Shown here: piece by piece, positions 24,269 through 33,022 of the stretch
How the letters are laid out: every line of letters starts with the position of its first letter
How positions within the stretch are numbered: position 1 is the first letter of the stretch
The notes under the pieces: generated by a model
Database searches by the model: none
What the model was told of the DNA's origin: nothing
The model's input: the letters and a program-made list of their open reading frames with translations, nothing else
Source: Betaproteobacteria bacterium CG2_30_68_42
GTDB lineage: Bacteria > Pseudomonadota > Gammaproteobacteria > Burkholderiales > Rhodocyclaceae
Reading direction: 5' to 3'
DNA length: 60,444 nucleotides
NCBI GenBank assembly: GCA_001872285.1
Contig: MNXU01000018.1
Span: 1 to 60,444 of the forward strand
Translations under genes and position numbers: made by a program

Positions 24269-25726
24269 ATGATCACCGCGCCGGGCATCGGATCCGGACT
24301 CGATGTCAACAGCATCATCAGCCAGCTGATGGCGATCGAGCGCAAGCCCATCGACGCGCTCGACAAGCGCAGGACGCAGCTCGAAGGGCAGATCTCCGCC
24401 TACGGCAAGATACGCTCCGCCCTCGACGCGCTCGGCAGCGCCGCCAAGGCGCTCGCCACACCGGCGAAGTTCTCGGTATTCGCCGCAGCCGTGTCCGACA
24501 CGACCATCGCCAGCGCGAGCGCGGGCAGCACCGCGGTGGCGGGCAGCTATTCGCTCCAGGTCGACCGGCTTGCCCAGGTGCACAAGCTCGCCTCCGCTGG
24601 AATCGCCAACACCGATCTCACGCTCGGGCCGGGCACGATCACGATCGACTTCGGCACCTACGACGCCGGCGCCAACACCTTCACCGCGAACCCGGACAAG
24701 CCCGCGCAGACGATCACCATCGCCGCCGGCGCGCACACGCTCTCCGACGTGCGCGCGGCGATCAACGCCGCCAACGCCGGCGTGAGCGCCACCATCATCA
24801 ACGACGGGACCGCGAGCCGCCTGGTGCTCACGGCCTCCGACGGCGGCGCCGCCAACAGCCTGCGCGTCGCCGTGGCGGAGGATGCGGGCGGAACGAACAA
24901 CGGCGACAACACGGATGCGATCGGGCTGTCGGCGCTCGCCTACGACCCGACCGCGAGCGCGGGCGCCGGCAAGAATCTCACCGAGGTGGCGGCGGCCCAG
25001 GACGCGCAGTTCGTCCTCGACGGCACCACGATCACGAGCGCAGCCAACAGCGTGAGCGGCGCACTCGAGGGCGTCACCCTGGTCCTGCTCAAGGTCTCGG
25101 CCACGCCGACGACGCTCTCGGTGAGCCGGGACGATGCCACCGTCAAGACACGGGTGGAGGACTTCGTCAAGGCCTACAACGCGTTCGACCAGCTCGCCCG
25201 CTCGCTCTCGGCCGCCGACCCGACCACCGGCACGAGCTCGGCGCTCACCGGCGACAGCAGCCTGCGCTCGATGCAGGCGCGGCTGCGCGCGACCCTCACC
25301 GCACAGGTCACCGGCACGACCGGCGGGCTCGACCGGCTCTCCCAGGTCGGAATCGGTTTTCAGCGCGACGGCACGCTCGCCCTGGATGCCACGGTGCTCG
25401 AACAGGCGCTGGCGGACCCGGCCAAGGACCTCAGCCAGTTGTTCGCAGCGAGCGGCGCGGTCAACGGGATTGCGGCGCAGATCGACACGCTGGTGACCGG
25501 GTACACCGAAACGCAGGGTCTGATCGCAGACCGTACCGACGGACTCCAGGGCTCGATCGAGGTGCTCGACCGGCGAGCCGAAGCGATGCAGTTCCGCCTC
25601 GACGCGATCGAGGCGCGCTACCGCGCCCAGTTCACGGCGCTCGACAGGCTGATCTCCAGCATGAACCAGACTTCGGCCTTCCTGACCCAGCAGCTCGCCT
25701 CGCTGCCCAATTCGACGAAAGGATGA
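24269..25726 (+). CDS. fliD: Flagellar filament cap protein
   Basis: Cap protein (HAP2) that helps flagellin fold at the filament tip. 485 residues: an N-terminal domain beginning ITAPGIGSGLDVNSIISQLM, the hallmark of FliD, a variable Ser/Thr/Ala-rich centre, and a helical C-terminal part (ERYRAQF-type, here EARYRAQFTALDRLISSMN). The stop overlaps the fliS start (ATGA). Confidence 0.96.
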   Translation: MITAPGIGSGLDVNSIISQLMAIERKPIDALDKRRTQLEGQISAYGKIRSALDALGSAAKALATPAKFSVFAAAVSDTTIASASAGSTAVAGSYSLQVDRLAQVHKLASAGIANTDLTLGPGTITIDFGTYDAGANTFTANPDKPAQTITIAAGAHTLSDVRAAINAANAGVSATIINDGTASRLVLTASDGGAANSLRVAVAEDAGGTNNGDNTDAIGLSALAYDPTASAGAGKNLTEVAAAQDAQFVLDGTTITSAANSVSGALEGVTLVLLKVSATPTTLSVSRDDATVKTRVEDFVKAYNAFDQLARSLSAADPTTGTSSALTGDSSLRSMQARLRATLTAQVTGTTGGLDRLSQVGIGFQRDGTLALDATVLEQALADPAKDLSQLFAASGAVNGIAAQIDTLVTGYTETQGLIADRTDGLQGSIEVLDRRAEAMQFRLDAIEARYRAQFTALDRLISSMNQTSAFLTQQLASLPNSTKG

Positions 25727-26163
25727 CGATGTTCGGCTACGGGACGGGATTGCAGACGCGCGCCGCGGCCTACGCGCGCATCGAGATCGAGACCGGGATC
25801 GCGGACGCCCGCCCGATCGAACTCGTCCTCATGCTCTATGACGGCGCGCTGCTCGCGATCGCCGCCGCCAAGCAGAGCATGGACGAGGGCGACATCCCGG
25901 CCAAGGGCGCGAGCATCTCCAAGGCGATCGAGATCATCGCGAACGGACTCAAGGCAAGCCTCAACCTGGAGGTCGGCGGAGAACTGGCCGGGCGCCTCGC
26001 GGCCCTGTACGACTACATGTGCCAGCGCCTGATCTATGCCAACCTGCACGACAGCCAGGTCACGCTCGACGAGGTACGCTCACTGCTGGTCGAGCTCAAG
26101 GAAGGCTGGGAAGCGATCGACACCGGGCCGGCGCCCGCCGCCGGACGAAAGGCAACGCGCTGA
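25723..26163 (+). CDS. fliS: Flagellin export chaperone FliS
   Basis: Cytoplasmic chaperone that keeps flagellin unpolymerised. 146 residues, four-helix FliS pattern with LVLMLYDGALLAIAAAK and YDYMCQRLIYAN. The ATG at 25723 overlaps the fliD stop; a second ATG at 25729 (MFGYG) is equally possible. It is followed directly by fliT. Confidence 0.95.
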   Translation: MTMFGYGTGLQTRAAAYARIEIETGIADARPIELVLMLYDGALLAIAAAKQSMDEGDIPAKGASISKAIEIIANGLKASLNLEVGGELAGRLAALYDYMCQRLIYANLHDSQVTLDEVRSLLVELKEGWEAIDTGPAPAAGRKATR

Positions 26164-26164
26164 C

Positions 26165-26488
26165 ATGGATCTGCTGCGCCCCTACGAAGAAATGAGCGCG
26201 CTCGCGGCCGCGATGGCCGAGGCCGCCCGCGGCGAGCGCTGGGACGAACTCGCCCGTCTCGAAGCGCGGGTCGCCGGGCTGCGCGACGCCCTCGCCTCGG
26301 TCCCGCCTCCCGCGCTCGACGCGGCGCAGCGCACGCGCAAGGCGAATCTCATCCGCCTCATCCTCGACAACGACGCCGAGGTGCGCCGGCACACGGCGCC
26401 ATGGATGGAGCACGTGCGCGCTTTCCTTGCGGCCGGCGCCCGCGGGCGCGATCTGCGCCGGGCCTACGGCCCAGGGCTGCGCGGCTGA
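26165..26488 (+). CDS. fliT: FliT-like flagellar chaperone
   Basis: 107-residue helical protein that begins MDLLRPYEEMSALAAAM and has the weakly conserved FliT layout (a WDELARLE helix, then a helix with RLILDNDAEVRRH). FliT binds FliD and in enteric bacteria the FlhDC regulator. The ATG is one base after the fliS stop. Assignment rests on position and size as much as on sequence. Confidence 0.75.
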   Translation: MDLLRPYEEMSALAAAMAEAARGERWDELARLEARVAGLRDALASVPPPALDAAQRTRKANLIRLILDNDAEVRRHTAPWMEHVRAFLAAGARGRDLRRAYGPGLRG

Positions 26489-26517
26489 TTTCCCGCGGCC
26501 CGCGCAGCCGCCCGATC

Positions 26518-27483
26518 ATGCCACCGAGCGATCTCGCCGCGCGCCTCAAGGTCCTCGCCGAATCCGCGGTGCAGCCGCTTGCACCCGCACGCGGAATCGT
26601 ATCCGAGCTGCCGGAGTTCTTGCCCGGAGAGCGCTTCTCCGCGCGCATCGAAGCCGCGCTCGGCGATGGAAGCTTCAAGGCTCTGGTCGCCAACCGAAAC
26701 GTGACCCTGAGCCTCGCCCATCCGGCACAGGCCGGCGAGCTCCTCGAACTCGTAGTGATCGAGCGCACCCCCCGGGCGATCGTGGCCCGGCGCGCGGACG
26801 CCACCCTCTCTTCCCCGCCCGATGCCACCCTGAGCCATGCCGCACGCATCATCGGGGAACTCGCCGCGGGCGAGTTCCGGCCCGTCCCTCTGGCGCGCGG
26901 CGAGCCGATGCTGCCCGCGGCGCCCGCGCTCGCAGCCGCGGCCGCGCCGCTACTGCGCCGGGCGATTTCGGAGAGCGGCCTGTTCTACGAGTCGCATCAG
27001 GCCGAGTGGCTGTCCGGTACCCGCCCGACCGAGAGCCTGCTCGCCGAACCGCAGGGCGCGCGATTGCCCGCGGCCGCCGCGCCGCAGCCGCCCGAAGGCG
27101 CCGCGGGAGCACGGATCCCGGAAGAACTCGCGCCTCTGGTGCGCAGCCAGCTCGAAGCGCTCGCGACCCACCGCCTAGTCTGGCAGGGCGCGCTGTGGCC
27201 CGGCCAGAGCGTGCAATGGGAAATCGAAGAGCAGCCCGACGAGCGGATGGCCGAAGGAGGACCGGAGGCCGCCTCGCGCCGCTGGGTCACCACGCTGCGA
27301 CTGGTCCTGCCGCATCTGGGAGAAATCCGGGCCCGGCTCGCGCTCGCCGGAGCGCGCATCGAGCTCGGCATCGAGGCCGCCACGCCGGATGCGCGCGCCC
27401 TGCTGCGCGCTTCGCAGCCCGCCCTCGGGCGCGCGCTGGCGGCGGACGGGCTCGCGCTCGGGGCCGTGAGCGTCACGCCATGA
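26518..27483 (+). CDS. FliK-like C-terminal-domain protein
   Basis: 321 residues. The C-terminal third (WVTTLRLVLPHLGEIRARLALAG...) has the pattern of the FliK hook-length-control C-terminal domain, in which L-P-x-L-G-x-I/V-x-x-x-L is conserved. The rest is low-complexity Ala/Pro/Glu sequence. A canonical fliK occurs later in the window, so this is a second FliK-like protein. It overlaps fhlB by four bases. The pair probably acts on the flagellar export gate; the exact role is unknown. Confidence 0.7.
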   Translation: MPPSDLAARLKVLAESAVQPLAPARGIVSELPEFLPGERFSARIEAALGDGSFKALVANRNVTLSLAHPAQAGELLELVVIERTPRAIVARRADATLSSPPDATLSHAARIIGELAAGEFRPVPLARGEPMLPAAPALAAAAAPLLRRAISESGLFYESHQAEWLSGTRPTESLLAEPQGARLPAAAAPQPPEGAAGARIPEELAPLVRSQLEALATHRLVWQGALWPGQSVQWEIEEQPDERMAEGGPEAASRRWVTTLRLVLPHLGEIRARLALAGARIELGIEAATPDARALLRASQPALGRALAADGLALGAVSVTP

Positions 27484-27773
27484 ACGACCTGCGCCGCGAC
27501 GCGGTTGCGCTCGCCTATGGCGCCGGAGATGCGGCGCCGCGCGTGGTCGCCAAGGGGCGCGGCCTGATCGCCGAGGAGATCATCGAGCGCGCCCGTGCCC
27601 ACGGCATCTACGTGCACGAATCCCCCGAGCTGGTGTCGCTGCTCATGCAGGTCGATGTCGACGCCCGCATCCCGCCAGAACTCTACCTCGCGGTCGCCGA
27701 GCTGCTCGCCTGGCTGTACCGCATCGAACAGGGACCGGAAGCGGACGGCGCGTCGCAGGTTCAGGCATCGTGA
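27480..27773 (+). CDS. fhlB: FhlB, homologue of the FlhB cytoplasmic C-terminal domain
   Basis: 97-residue soluble protein matching the FlhB C-terminal domain after its cleavage site: PRVVAKGRGLIAEEIIERAR, then GIYVHESPELVSLL and IPPELYLAVAELLAWLY. It has no membrane part and no NPTH self-cleavage site. FhlB can replace the corresponding FlhB fragment in some bacteria. The ATG overlaps the preceding FliK-like gene, and its stop overlaps the ycgR GTG start, so all three are coupled. Confidence 0.88.
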   Translation: MNDLRRDAVALAYGAGDAAPRVVAKGRGLIAEEIIERARAHGIYVHESPELVSLLMQVDVDARIPPELYLAVAELLAWLYRIEQGPEADGASQVQAS

Positions 27774-28537
27774 CCGCGCCCGAGGAGGCGCCTGCCCGCG
27801 TCGAGCTCGTGCAGGGCCAGGACCAGAGCCGCTACCTGCTCACGCACAGGATCGAAATCCGCGAGGTGCTCCGCACCCTGATCGAAGGCCGCGATATGAT
27901 GACGGCGTACTTCGACCGGGGTGACGACTTCCTGCTCACCAGTCTGCTGGCCCTGGACGCCGGCGCGCTGATCGTGGATTGCAGCGCGAGCCGGGAGGTC
28001 AATGCACGCGCGCTGGCCGCCGCCCGGCTCACATTCGTGACCAGCCACGCAGGCATCCGGATCCAGTTCGCCACCGCCGCGCCGCGTCCGCTCGAACACG
28101 GGGGCAAGCCCGCGTTCGTGGTGCCGGTGCCGGAGCAACTGCTGCGGCTGCAGCGCCGCGAGTACTACCGCCTAACCGCGCCGGTGGCCGATCCGCTGAC
28201 CTGCACGATCCACACCCCGGGCGACGCGCGGCAGGTCCGGCTGCACATCCTCGATCTGTCCGCCGGAGGGCTGGCCATCATCGCCGCTCCGGGCACAGTG
28301 ACGCTGGCCGTCGGCGAACGCTTCGAGGATTGCCGGATCGACCTGCCGCGGGCCGCTTCGATTCGGGCTTCGCTGGCGGTGCGCAACGCGTTCGCGGTCA
28401 GCCTGCGCAACGCGGTCCGGATGCAGCGCTATGGATGCCAGTTCGTCGAGACCTCCGCAAAAGCGGTGTCGCAGATCGAGCGCTACATCCTCGAAACCGA
28501 GCGCAACCGGAAAGCGCGGCAGAGCGGGCTCGGATGA
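27770..28537 (+). CDS. ycgR: YcgR-type cyclic-di-GMP flagellar brake
   Basis: 255 residues with the N-terminal YcgR domain and a C-terminal PilZ domain. Both c-di-GMP binding motifs are present: RREYYR near residue 129 (RxxxR) and DLSAGG near 162 (D/NxSxxG). On binding c-di-GMP, YcgR proteins slow the flagellar motor at the stator/FliG. The start is GTG at 27770, overlapping the fhlB stop. It converges on the glycosyltransferase gene. Confidence 0.93.
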   Translation: MTAPEEAPARVELVQGQDQSRYLLTHRIEIREVLRTLIEGRDMMTAYFDRGDDFLLTSLLALDAGALIVDCSASREVNARALAAARLTFVTSHAGIRIQFATAAPRPLEHGGKPAFVVPVPEQLLRLQRREYYRLTAPVADPLTCTIHTPGDARQVRLHILDLSAGGLAIIAAPGTVTLAVGERFEDCRIDLPRAASIRASLAVRNAFAVSLRNAVRMQRYGCQFVETSAKAVSQIERYILETERNRKARQSGLG

Positions 28538-28579
28538 AACGCCTGGGTTCAGGTTCCAGGTTCTTTCTGTCCTCCGATG

Positions 28580-31500
28580 CTAGTCGAGCAACGCTCGCAC
28601 CCACTCGTCCAGATGGTCTTCCAGGATGAAGTTGTCGACAACCCACTGCTTCAGCCGCTGGCCTTCCTGCGCGGCAACGACCGGATCCGCAAGTTTCTGC
28701 CGGATGGCGGCAATCCATGCCTCCGGCTCGTTGGGGACGCGGGTGACCGGCGTGTCGTGGCTGCGATAGGGAGAAATGTCGGTACACACGACCGGCCAGC
28801 CGAGGATGCCGTACTCGAGCAGACGCAGGTTGCTCTTCGCCTCGTTGAACGCATTGATCTCCAGCGGCGCGATGGCGAGGTCGAGGTTCAGGCTCGCCAG
28901 CTTGGCGGGGTACTTGTCGATGCCGACGGGAGGATGGACTTCGGCCACGCAGGCGCGGCTCCTTTCCGGGTACATGCCCATGAATACCCACTCCACCTCG
29001 TCCTTGAGCGCCTCGACCACCGTCTCGATCAGTGCCAGATCGCCCTGGTGCTGATTCGCGCCAGCCCAGCCGACGCGCGGTTTCCTGCCCTGCCCGCGTA
29101 GCGACACCAGCCTGGTCCAGGGGTCGCGCATCAGACGGTTGGGGACGACCCGGATGTCGTCGATCAGGTCCCTGCAGGTATCGGCCAGCGGTTCGGTGGA
29201 CACGATCAGCCGGTCGGACAATTCCAGCGCTTTGCGCAGCCGGGCCCGGGCGGCGCGGAAGGTACGCACGAAGTTCCTGTAGACCGAACTCTTCTCGGGC
29301 AGGGCGGTGACCAGATCATCGAGCATGAACAGCCGCCTCATGCCCGGCAGATGGCGCCGGTAGGTCTCCAGTGCGGCGATTTCGGCATCCGATATGGCGG
29401 CATGGACGACGAAAGCGTCCGGCGCCAGACGTGCCATCTCGGTGACCGTGATCGGCCGGGCGTGTCCCTGGGGAAAGCGGACGAATTCGCAGTGTGCCTT
29501 GCCGGCGTGCGAGAGCGCGCAGAAAGGCTGGACCATCCGGTATTGGCCGCTGGCGCCGAGCAGCGGCAGGCCGAGAATGCGCTTGCGGTCGCCGAAATTG
29601 GCGTCCCAGTTGATCGGCATGTCCTGCTCGACGCGCATGTCGCGGTGGATCAGCGACAGATTGGGGTTGTAGGCCGGATCGTGCGACAGGATCGGCAACC
29701 AGCGGCCGAGCATGGTTTCCCGTTCCTTGACGAAGCGGGCGCGTCTGGCCGCCTCCCGTTCCGGATCGGCGGCATCGCTCTTCTGCGACACCGAACCGTG
29801 GTGGACCAGGGTGGCAAAGGGCGTCCATACGACCTTGTAGCCGGCTGCCATCACTTTCAGGCACAGATCGATGTCGCTGTAGCCGATCGGCAGTTCCTCG
29901 GCATCCAGGCCGCCCACCTCGCGGTACAGGGACTTTCGCACGAGCTGGCAGGCGCCGGTGACGGCGGAGTAATCCTGCTCGAGCAGCGCACGGTTCAGAT
30001 AAGCCGGATCGGCGAGGCCGCATCGGCCGATGAACGGATGGTCGGCGATCCCGCCGAGGCCGAGCACCACTCCGGCATGCTGGATCTTGCCGGTCTCGGG
30101 ATAGCACAGGCGCGCGCCGACCACGCCGACCTCCGGCCGCTGGGCGTGCGACATCATTCGCGCCAGCCACTGCGGGTGCACGATCTGCGTGTCGTTGTTG
30201 AGGAACAGCACGTAGTCGCCACCGGCCTGCGCTGCGGCCAGGTTGCACATCGCCGAATAGTTGAAGGGGTGCGGGTAATCGAGGATGCGCACCTTGTCCG
30301 GATGACGGGCGACGATCCTCTCGTAGTAATCGAACAGGTCGGGATCGCTGCTCTGGTTATCGACGATGATCACGTCATAGCGGCGGTAATCGGTCTTTTC
30401 GAGCAGGCTGTTCAGGCAGGGCTCGAGGAATTCGAGCGCGTCCTTGTTGGGAATGACGATGGTCACCGCGGCCGGGCTCGGGTGCGCGTACTCGATGTGG
30501 AACGTGCCCGGCAGGTAGCCGGCCAACACCTTGCCGGCCACGCCGCGCCGTTCCAGGTGCATGACGATCGCCATCCGATGCGCGTCATCGGCGCCCGGGC
30601 GGATGGCCTCGGGCCGGTGCATCAGCACATCGGCGATATGGCCGAAGGCCGCCTCGCCGTGCGCGTCGAGGATGCGCAGTGCCAGATCGTGCCCTTCCGC
30701 GCCAGGTATCAGGAAAGCGCTGCCGCCCGCGGCGGCCAGCGCGGCGCGGCAGACGAACGCCGGCCCGATGTAGTCGGTCGAGCGCAGCATGTCGAGGTTG
30801 AAGTCCGGCTTGAAGCGCGGGTCGATGCGTTCGCCGTCTTCCGTGATGCTGTCGTCGTCGCAATAGATGAGGCGCCACTCGGGATGCAGGTCGATGTAAT
30901 CGCCGAAGCGCAACAGGGTGTGCGGCTCGATGCGCAGGCCGGGCGGGATCAGGGCGAACCAGTCGCCGTCACCGTCGGCGACCGCCTGGTTGAGCGCCCC
31001 GAGCGCGGAATCGGGGTCCGCCTCGATCCACCTGAGAACGGGAATCTCGCCCAACACCGGATCGAGGCATGCGAAGGGCGCGATCACGGTCAGCCGCCAG
31101 TCGCGGTAGAAGGATCGGCTCAGGGCGTCGATGGTATCGGCCAGCAGCGCCCGTTGCTGCGGCTCCACCCACATCAGCAGGTGGAATACCGGCTTCTCCC
31201 GCCAGCGCAACATCATCCGCTCGGCGAAGACCTCGGCATCGATTTCGGTCAGCGCGTGGTTGCGGATCCAGGTCGGGTAAGGGGCGCTCTCCAGCGTTTG
31301 CGTCGAGTGCAGCAAGGCCGTTGCCTCGGCGTGGCCCGGGCTAAGCTCGAGGGCGGCATCGAGCAGCCTGATCGCTTCCTCGTTCGTGCCGACGCCGGTG
31401 CCGGTGCCGAGGTAGCCGATGATGCAGCGCGCCACGGCAACGTAGAAGTCGCTGCGATGACGCTCCAGGTAATCGCGAATCATCGCCGGCGTTTTCTCGT

Positions 31501-32341
31501 TGCCGAACCGGGTGGCGGTGTCGTACAGCGACATTCCGGTCATCAGGCGGATCTGGCAGCACTTGGCAAGGAGGCGGATGGGGTGCGACCACAGGTCGGA
31601 CTGATAGACGAGGTCGAGCACGTGGATGTGCTCGAAGGCGCTGCGCCCGCTGGCCACCAGGTCGTGCGTCGTGTTCTTGCCGTGATGGCGGATCTTGCCG
31701 AGCGGCTCCTTGACGAAACAGGACTTGCCCAGCGCCGAAAGCCGCATCCACAGCAGGAGATCGGCGATGTGCCCCAGATGCTCCGGGAAGAGGCCGCCGA
31801 GGCGGTCGCAGACGGCGCGGCGGAAGACACCGAAGGACAGGGGGATCCAGTTTCCGACGACGAGCCAGGTCATGTCCTCGACCACGCCGCTGGCGCAGTG
31901 CGGAATCCAGGCGTCGCTTTCCGTCCCAGGCGGCACGCCGCTGCCGCCATCGGGCATGTCGAAGAAATTGCGCCATCCGGTGTAGGCATAGGCGCATTCC
32001 GGGTGCGCATCGAGCGCACCGGCGGTCTGTTCGAGAAAGGTCGGTTGCCACAGATCGTCGGCCGGCAGCACCACGACGTATTCGGCCGAGGTCAGGCGGT
32101 AAGCCTTCTTCATGTTCTCGACGTGGCCGAGATTGATGTCGTTGCGCAGGTAGCGCACCCGCGCATCGCGCTTCTGCCAGCGGGCCACGATCGCCGGGGT
32201 GTCGTCCGACGACGCGTTGTCGATCACCAGTACCGAGAAGTCGCCGCGTGTCTGGGCGATGACGGCGCTCAGGCACTGGTCGAGGAAATGACCGTGGTTG
32301 TAGGTCGGGATGAGGACGTCGATACGCTGTGCTTGCGACAT
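28580..32341 (-). CDS. Multi-module glycosyltransferase (GT2-GT2-GT2-GT4-like)
   Basis: 1253 residues. Module 1 (about 1-220) is a GT2 fold: DVLIPTYNHG, then LPADD at 93-97. A short TPR-like stretch (about 320-352) follows. Module 2 (about 385-610) is a second GT2-like region with LIYCDDD and PRFKPDF. Module 3 (about 622-890) is a GT2 with VTIVIPNKDA and LFLNNDT. Module 4 (about 910-1253) looks like a GT-B glycosyltransferase, with KPRVGWAG and an E-x-x-R-L-L-E-Y end motif. It most likely builds or attaches a glycan. Its location inside the flagellar cluster suggests flagellin glycosylation, but O-antigen synthesis is possible. Base composition seems lower in GC than its neighbours. Confidence 0.88.
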   Translation of the reverse strand: MSQAQRIDVLIPTYNHGHFLDQCLSAVIAQTRGDFSVLVIDNASSDDTPAIVARWQKRDARVRYLRNDINLGHVENMKKAYRLTSAEYVVVLPADDLWQPTFLEQTAGALDAHPECAYAYTGWRNFFDMPDGGSGVPPGTESDAWIPHCASGVVEDMTWLVVGNWIPLSFGVFRRAVCDRLGGLFPEHLGHIADLLLWMRLSALGKSCFVKEPLGKIRHHGKNTTHDLVASGRSAFEHIHVLDLVYQSDLWSHPIRLLAKCCQIRLMTGMSLYDTATRFGNEKTPAMIRDYLERHRSDFYVAVARCIIGYLGTGTGVGTNEEAIRLLDAALELSPGHAEATALLHSTQTLESAPYPTWIRNHALTEIDAEVFAERMMLRWREKPVFHLLMWVEPQQRALLADTIDALSRSFYRDWRLTVIAPFACLDPVLGEIPVLRWIEADPDSALGALNQAVADGDGDWFALIPPGLRIEPHTLLRFGDYIDLHPEWRLIYCDDDSITEDGERIDPRFKPDFNLDMLRSTDYIGPAFVCRAALAAAGGSAFLIPGAEGHDLALRILDAHGEAAFGHIADVLMHRPEAIRPGADDAHRMAIVMHLERRGVAGKVLAGYLPGTFHIEYAHPSPAAVTIVIPNKDALEFLEPCLNSLLEKTDYRRYDVIIVDNQSSDPDLFDYYERIVARHPDKVRILDYPHPFNYSAMCNLAAAQAGGDYVLFLNNDTQIVHPQWLARMMSHAQRPEVGVVGARLCYPETGKIQHAGVVLGLGGIADHPFIGRCGLADPAYLNRALLEQDYSAVTGACQLVRKSLYREVGGLDAEELPIGYSDIDLCLKVMAAGYKVVWTPFATLVHHGSVSQKSDAADPEREAARRARFVKERETMLGRWLPILSHDPAYNPNLSLIHRDMRVEQDMPINWDANFGDRKRILGLPLLGASGQYRMVQPFCALSHAGKAHCEFVRFPQGHARPITVTEMARLAPDAFVVHAAISDAEIAALETYRRHLPGMRRLFMLDDLVTALPEKSSVYRNFVRTFRAARARLRKALELSDRLIVSTEPLADTCRDLIDDIRVVPNRLMRDPWTRLVSLRGQGRKPRVGWAGANQHQGDLALIETVVEALKDEVEWVFMGMYPERSRACVAEVHPPVGIDKYPAKLASLNLDLAIAPLEINAFNEAKSNLRLLEYGILGWPVVCTDISPYRSHDTPVTRVPNEPEAWIAAIRQKLADPVVAAQEGQRLKQWVVDNFILEDHLDEWVRALLD

Positions 32342-32537
32342 GGCGGGCCTTGAGGGGGGGCGTACGGAAGCGGTGATTTACGCGACGCGCCCGAAGCGGC
32401 CGTCGAAAGCGACCGCCCGCGCGGCGCCGGCGTTCCTGTCGCTGGCGGATTCCGGATGCCCGAGCGCGCAGACGTGCGATGCCGGTTCCGGGGATTCGAA
32501 CGGCATATCCCGGATCACGGCGCGTTCGGGCGCGCGG

Positions 32538-32555
32538 AACCCGAAACCCGGAACC
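32538..32555. repeat. AACCCGAAACCCGGAACC repeat, copy 1
   Basis: Heptamer-like array (CGAAACC, CGGAACC) in the gap between fliE and the glycosyltransferase gene. The same 18-mer recurs exactly at 43108-43125. The complementary type, GGTTCAGGTTCCAGGTTC, lies at 28548-28565 on the other side of the glycosyltransferase. The remaining bases of the 226-base gap (32342-32567) hold no recognisable gene. Confidence 0.6.
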
Positions 32556-32567
32556 CGCAACCGTCTT

Positions 32568-32885
32568 TCACAGCGGCATGTTCATGATTTCCTGGTACGC
32601 GGAGACGAGCCGGTTGCGCACCTGAACGATCTGCTGGAACGACAGGTTCGCCTTCTGCAGGTTGATCATCACGTCCTGCAGGCTGACCTGGGGGGCGCCG
32701 GCGCTGAAATCCCGCGCCGTCCGCTGGGCGCCGACCTGCGTTCGATTGACTTCGTCCAGCGCGCCCTTGAGCACCTGGGCGAAGTCGACCGCGCCCGCCG
32801 CCGCGCCGCCAGCCGGGGTCGCGCCTGCGGCCTCGGCCACGGCGCGCAGTTGCGCCAGCATCCGGGAGATTCCGGTCGTTTCCAT
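32568..32885 (-). CDS. fliE: Flagellar hook-basal body protein FliE
   Basis: 105 residues joining the MS ring to the rod. It has the conserved C-terminal half, VSLQDVMINLQKANLSFQQI then QVRNRLVSAYQEIMNMPL, and a helical N-terminal part. Here it is divergent from fliF across 137 bases instead of leading a fliEFGHIJ operon. Confidence 0.96.
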   Translation of the reverse strand: METTGISRMLAQLRAVAEAAGATPAGGAAAGAVDFAQVLKGALDEVNRTQVGAQRTARDFSAGAPQVSLQDVMINLQKANLSFQQIVQVRNRLVSAYQEIMNMPL

Positions 32886-32931
32886 CGCATGCGCAGCTTA
32901 GCGCCGCGAGCCCGCAGACAGCAGTCGAAAA

Positions 32932-32944
32932 GGCGCGGGTTTGC
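32932..32944 (+). promoter_or_regulatory. Sigma-54-like promoter before fliF
   Basis: GGCGCGGGTTTGC matches the sigma-54 consensus GGCACG-N3-TTGC except for one base (A to G), with the GG and GC pairs in correct -24/-12 spacing. It lies about 78 bases before fliF in the fliE-fliF divergent region. Sigma-54 drives class II flagellar genes in many proteobacteria. Confidence 0.55.
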
Positions 32945-33022
32945 CCCGCTATTCGGCGAACCCGGCGGCCCGGGCGCAGCGGACAATCCGCGGCATTCCC
33001 GACAACCGCGAACGCATTCGCC

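Noticed and set aside
26518-27483. The FliK-like gene as the true hook-length fliK
   Set aside because: A better fliK with FVLNPPHLGRVEISLSL lies in its usual place between fliJ and fliL.
29351-32353. A 1000-residue open frame antisense to the glycosyltransferase
   Set aside because: No recognisable motif and biased composition; the sense strand has clear GT modules.
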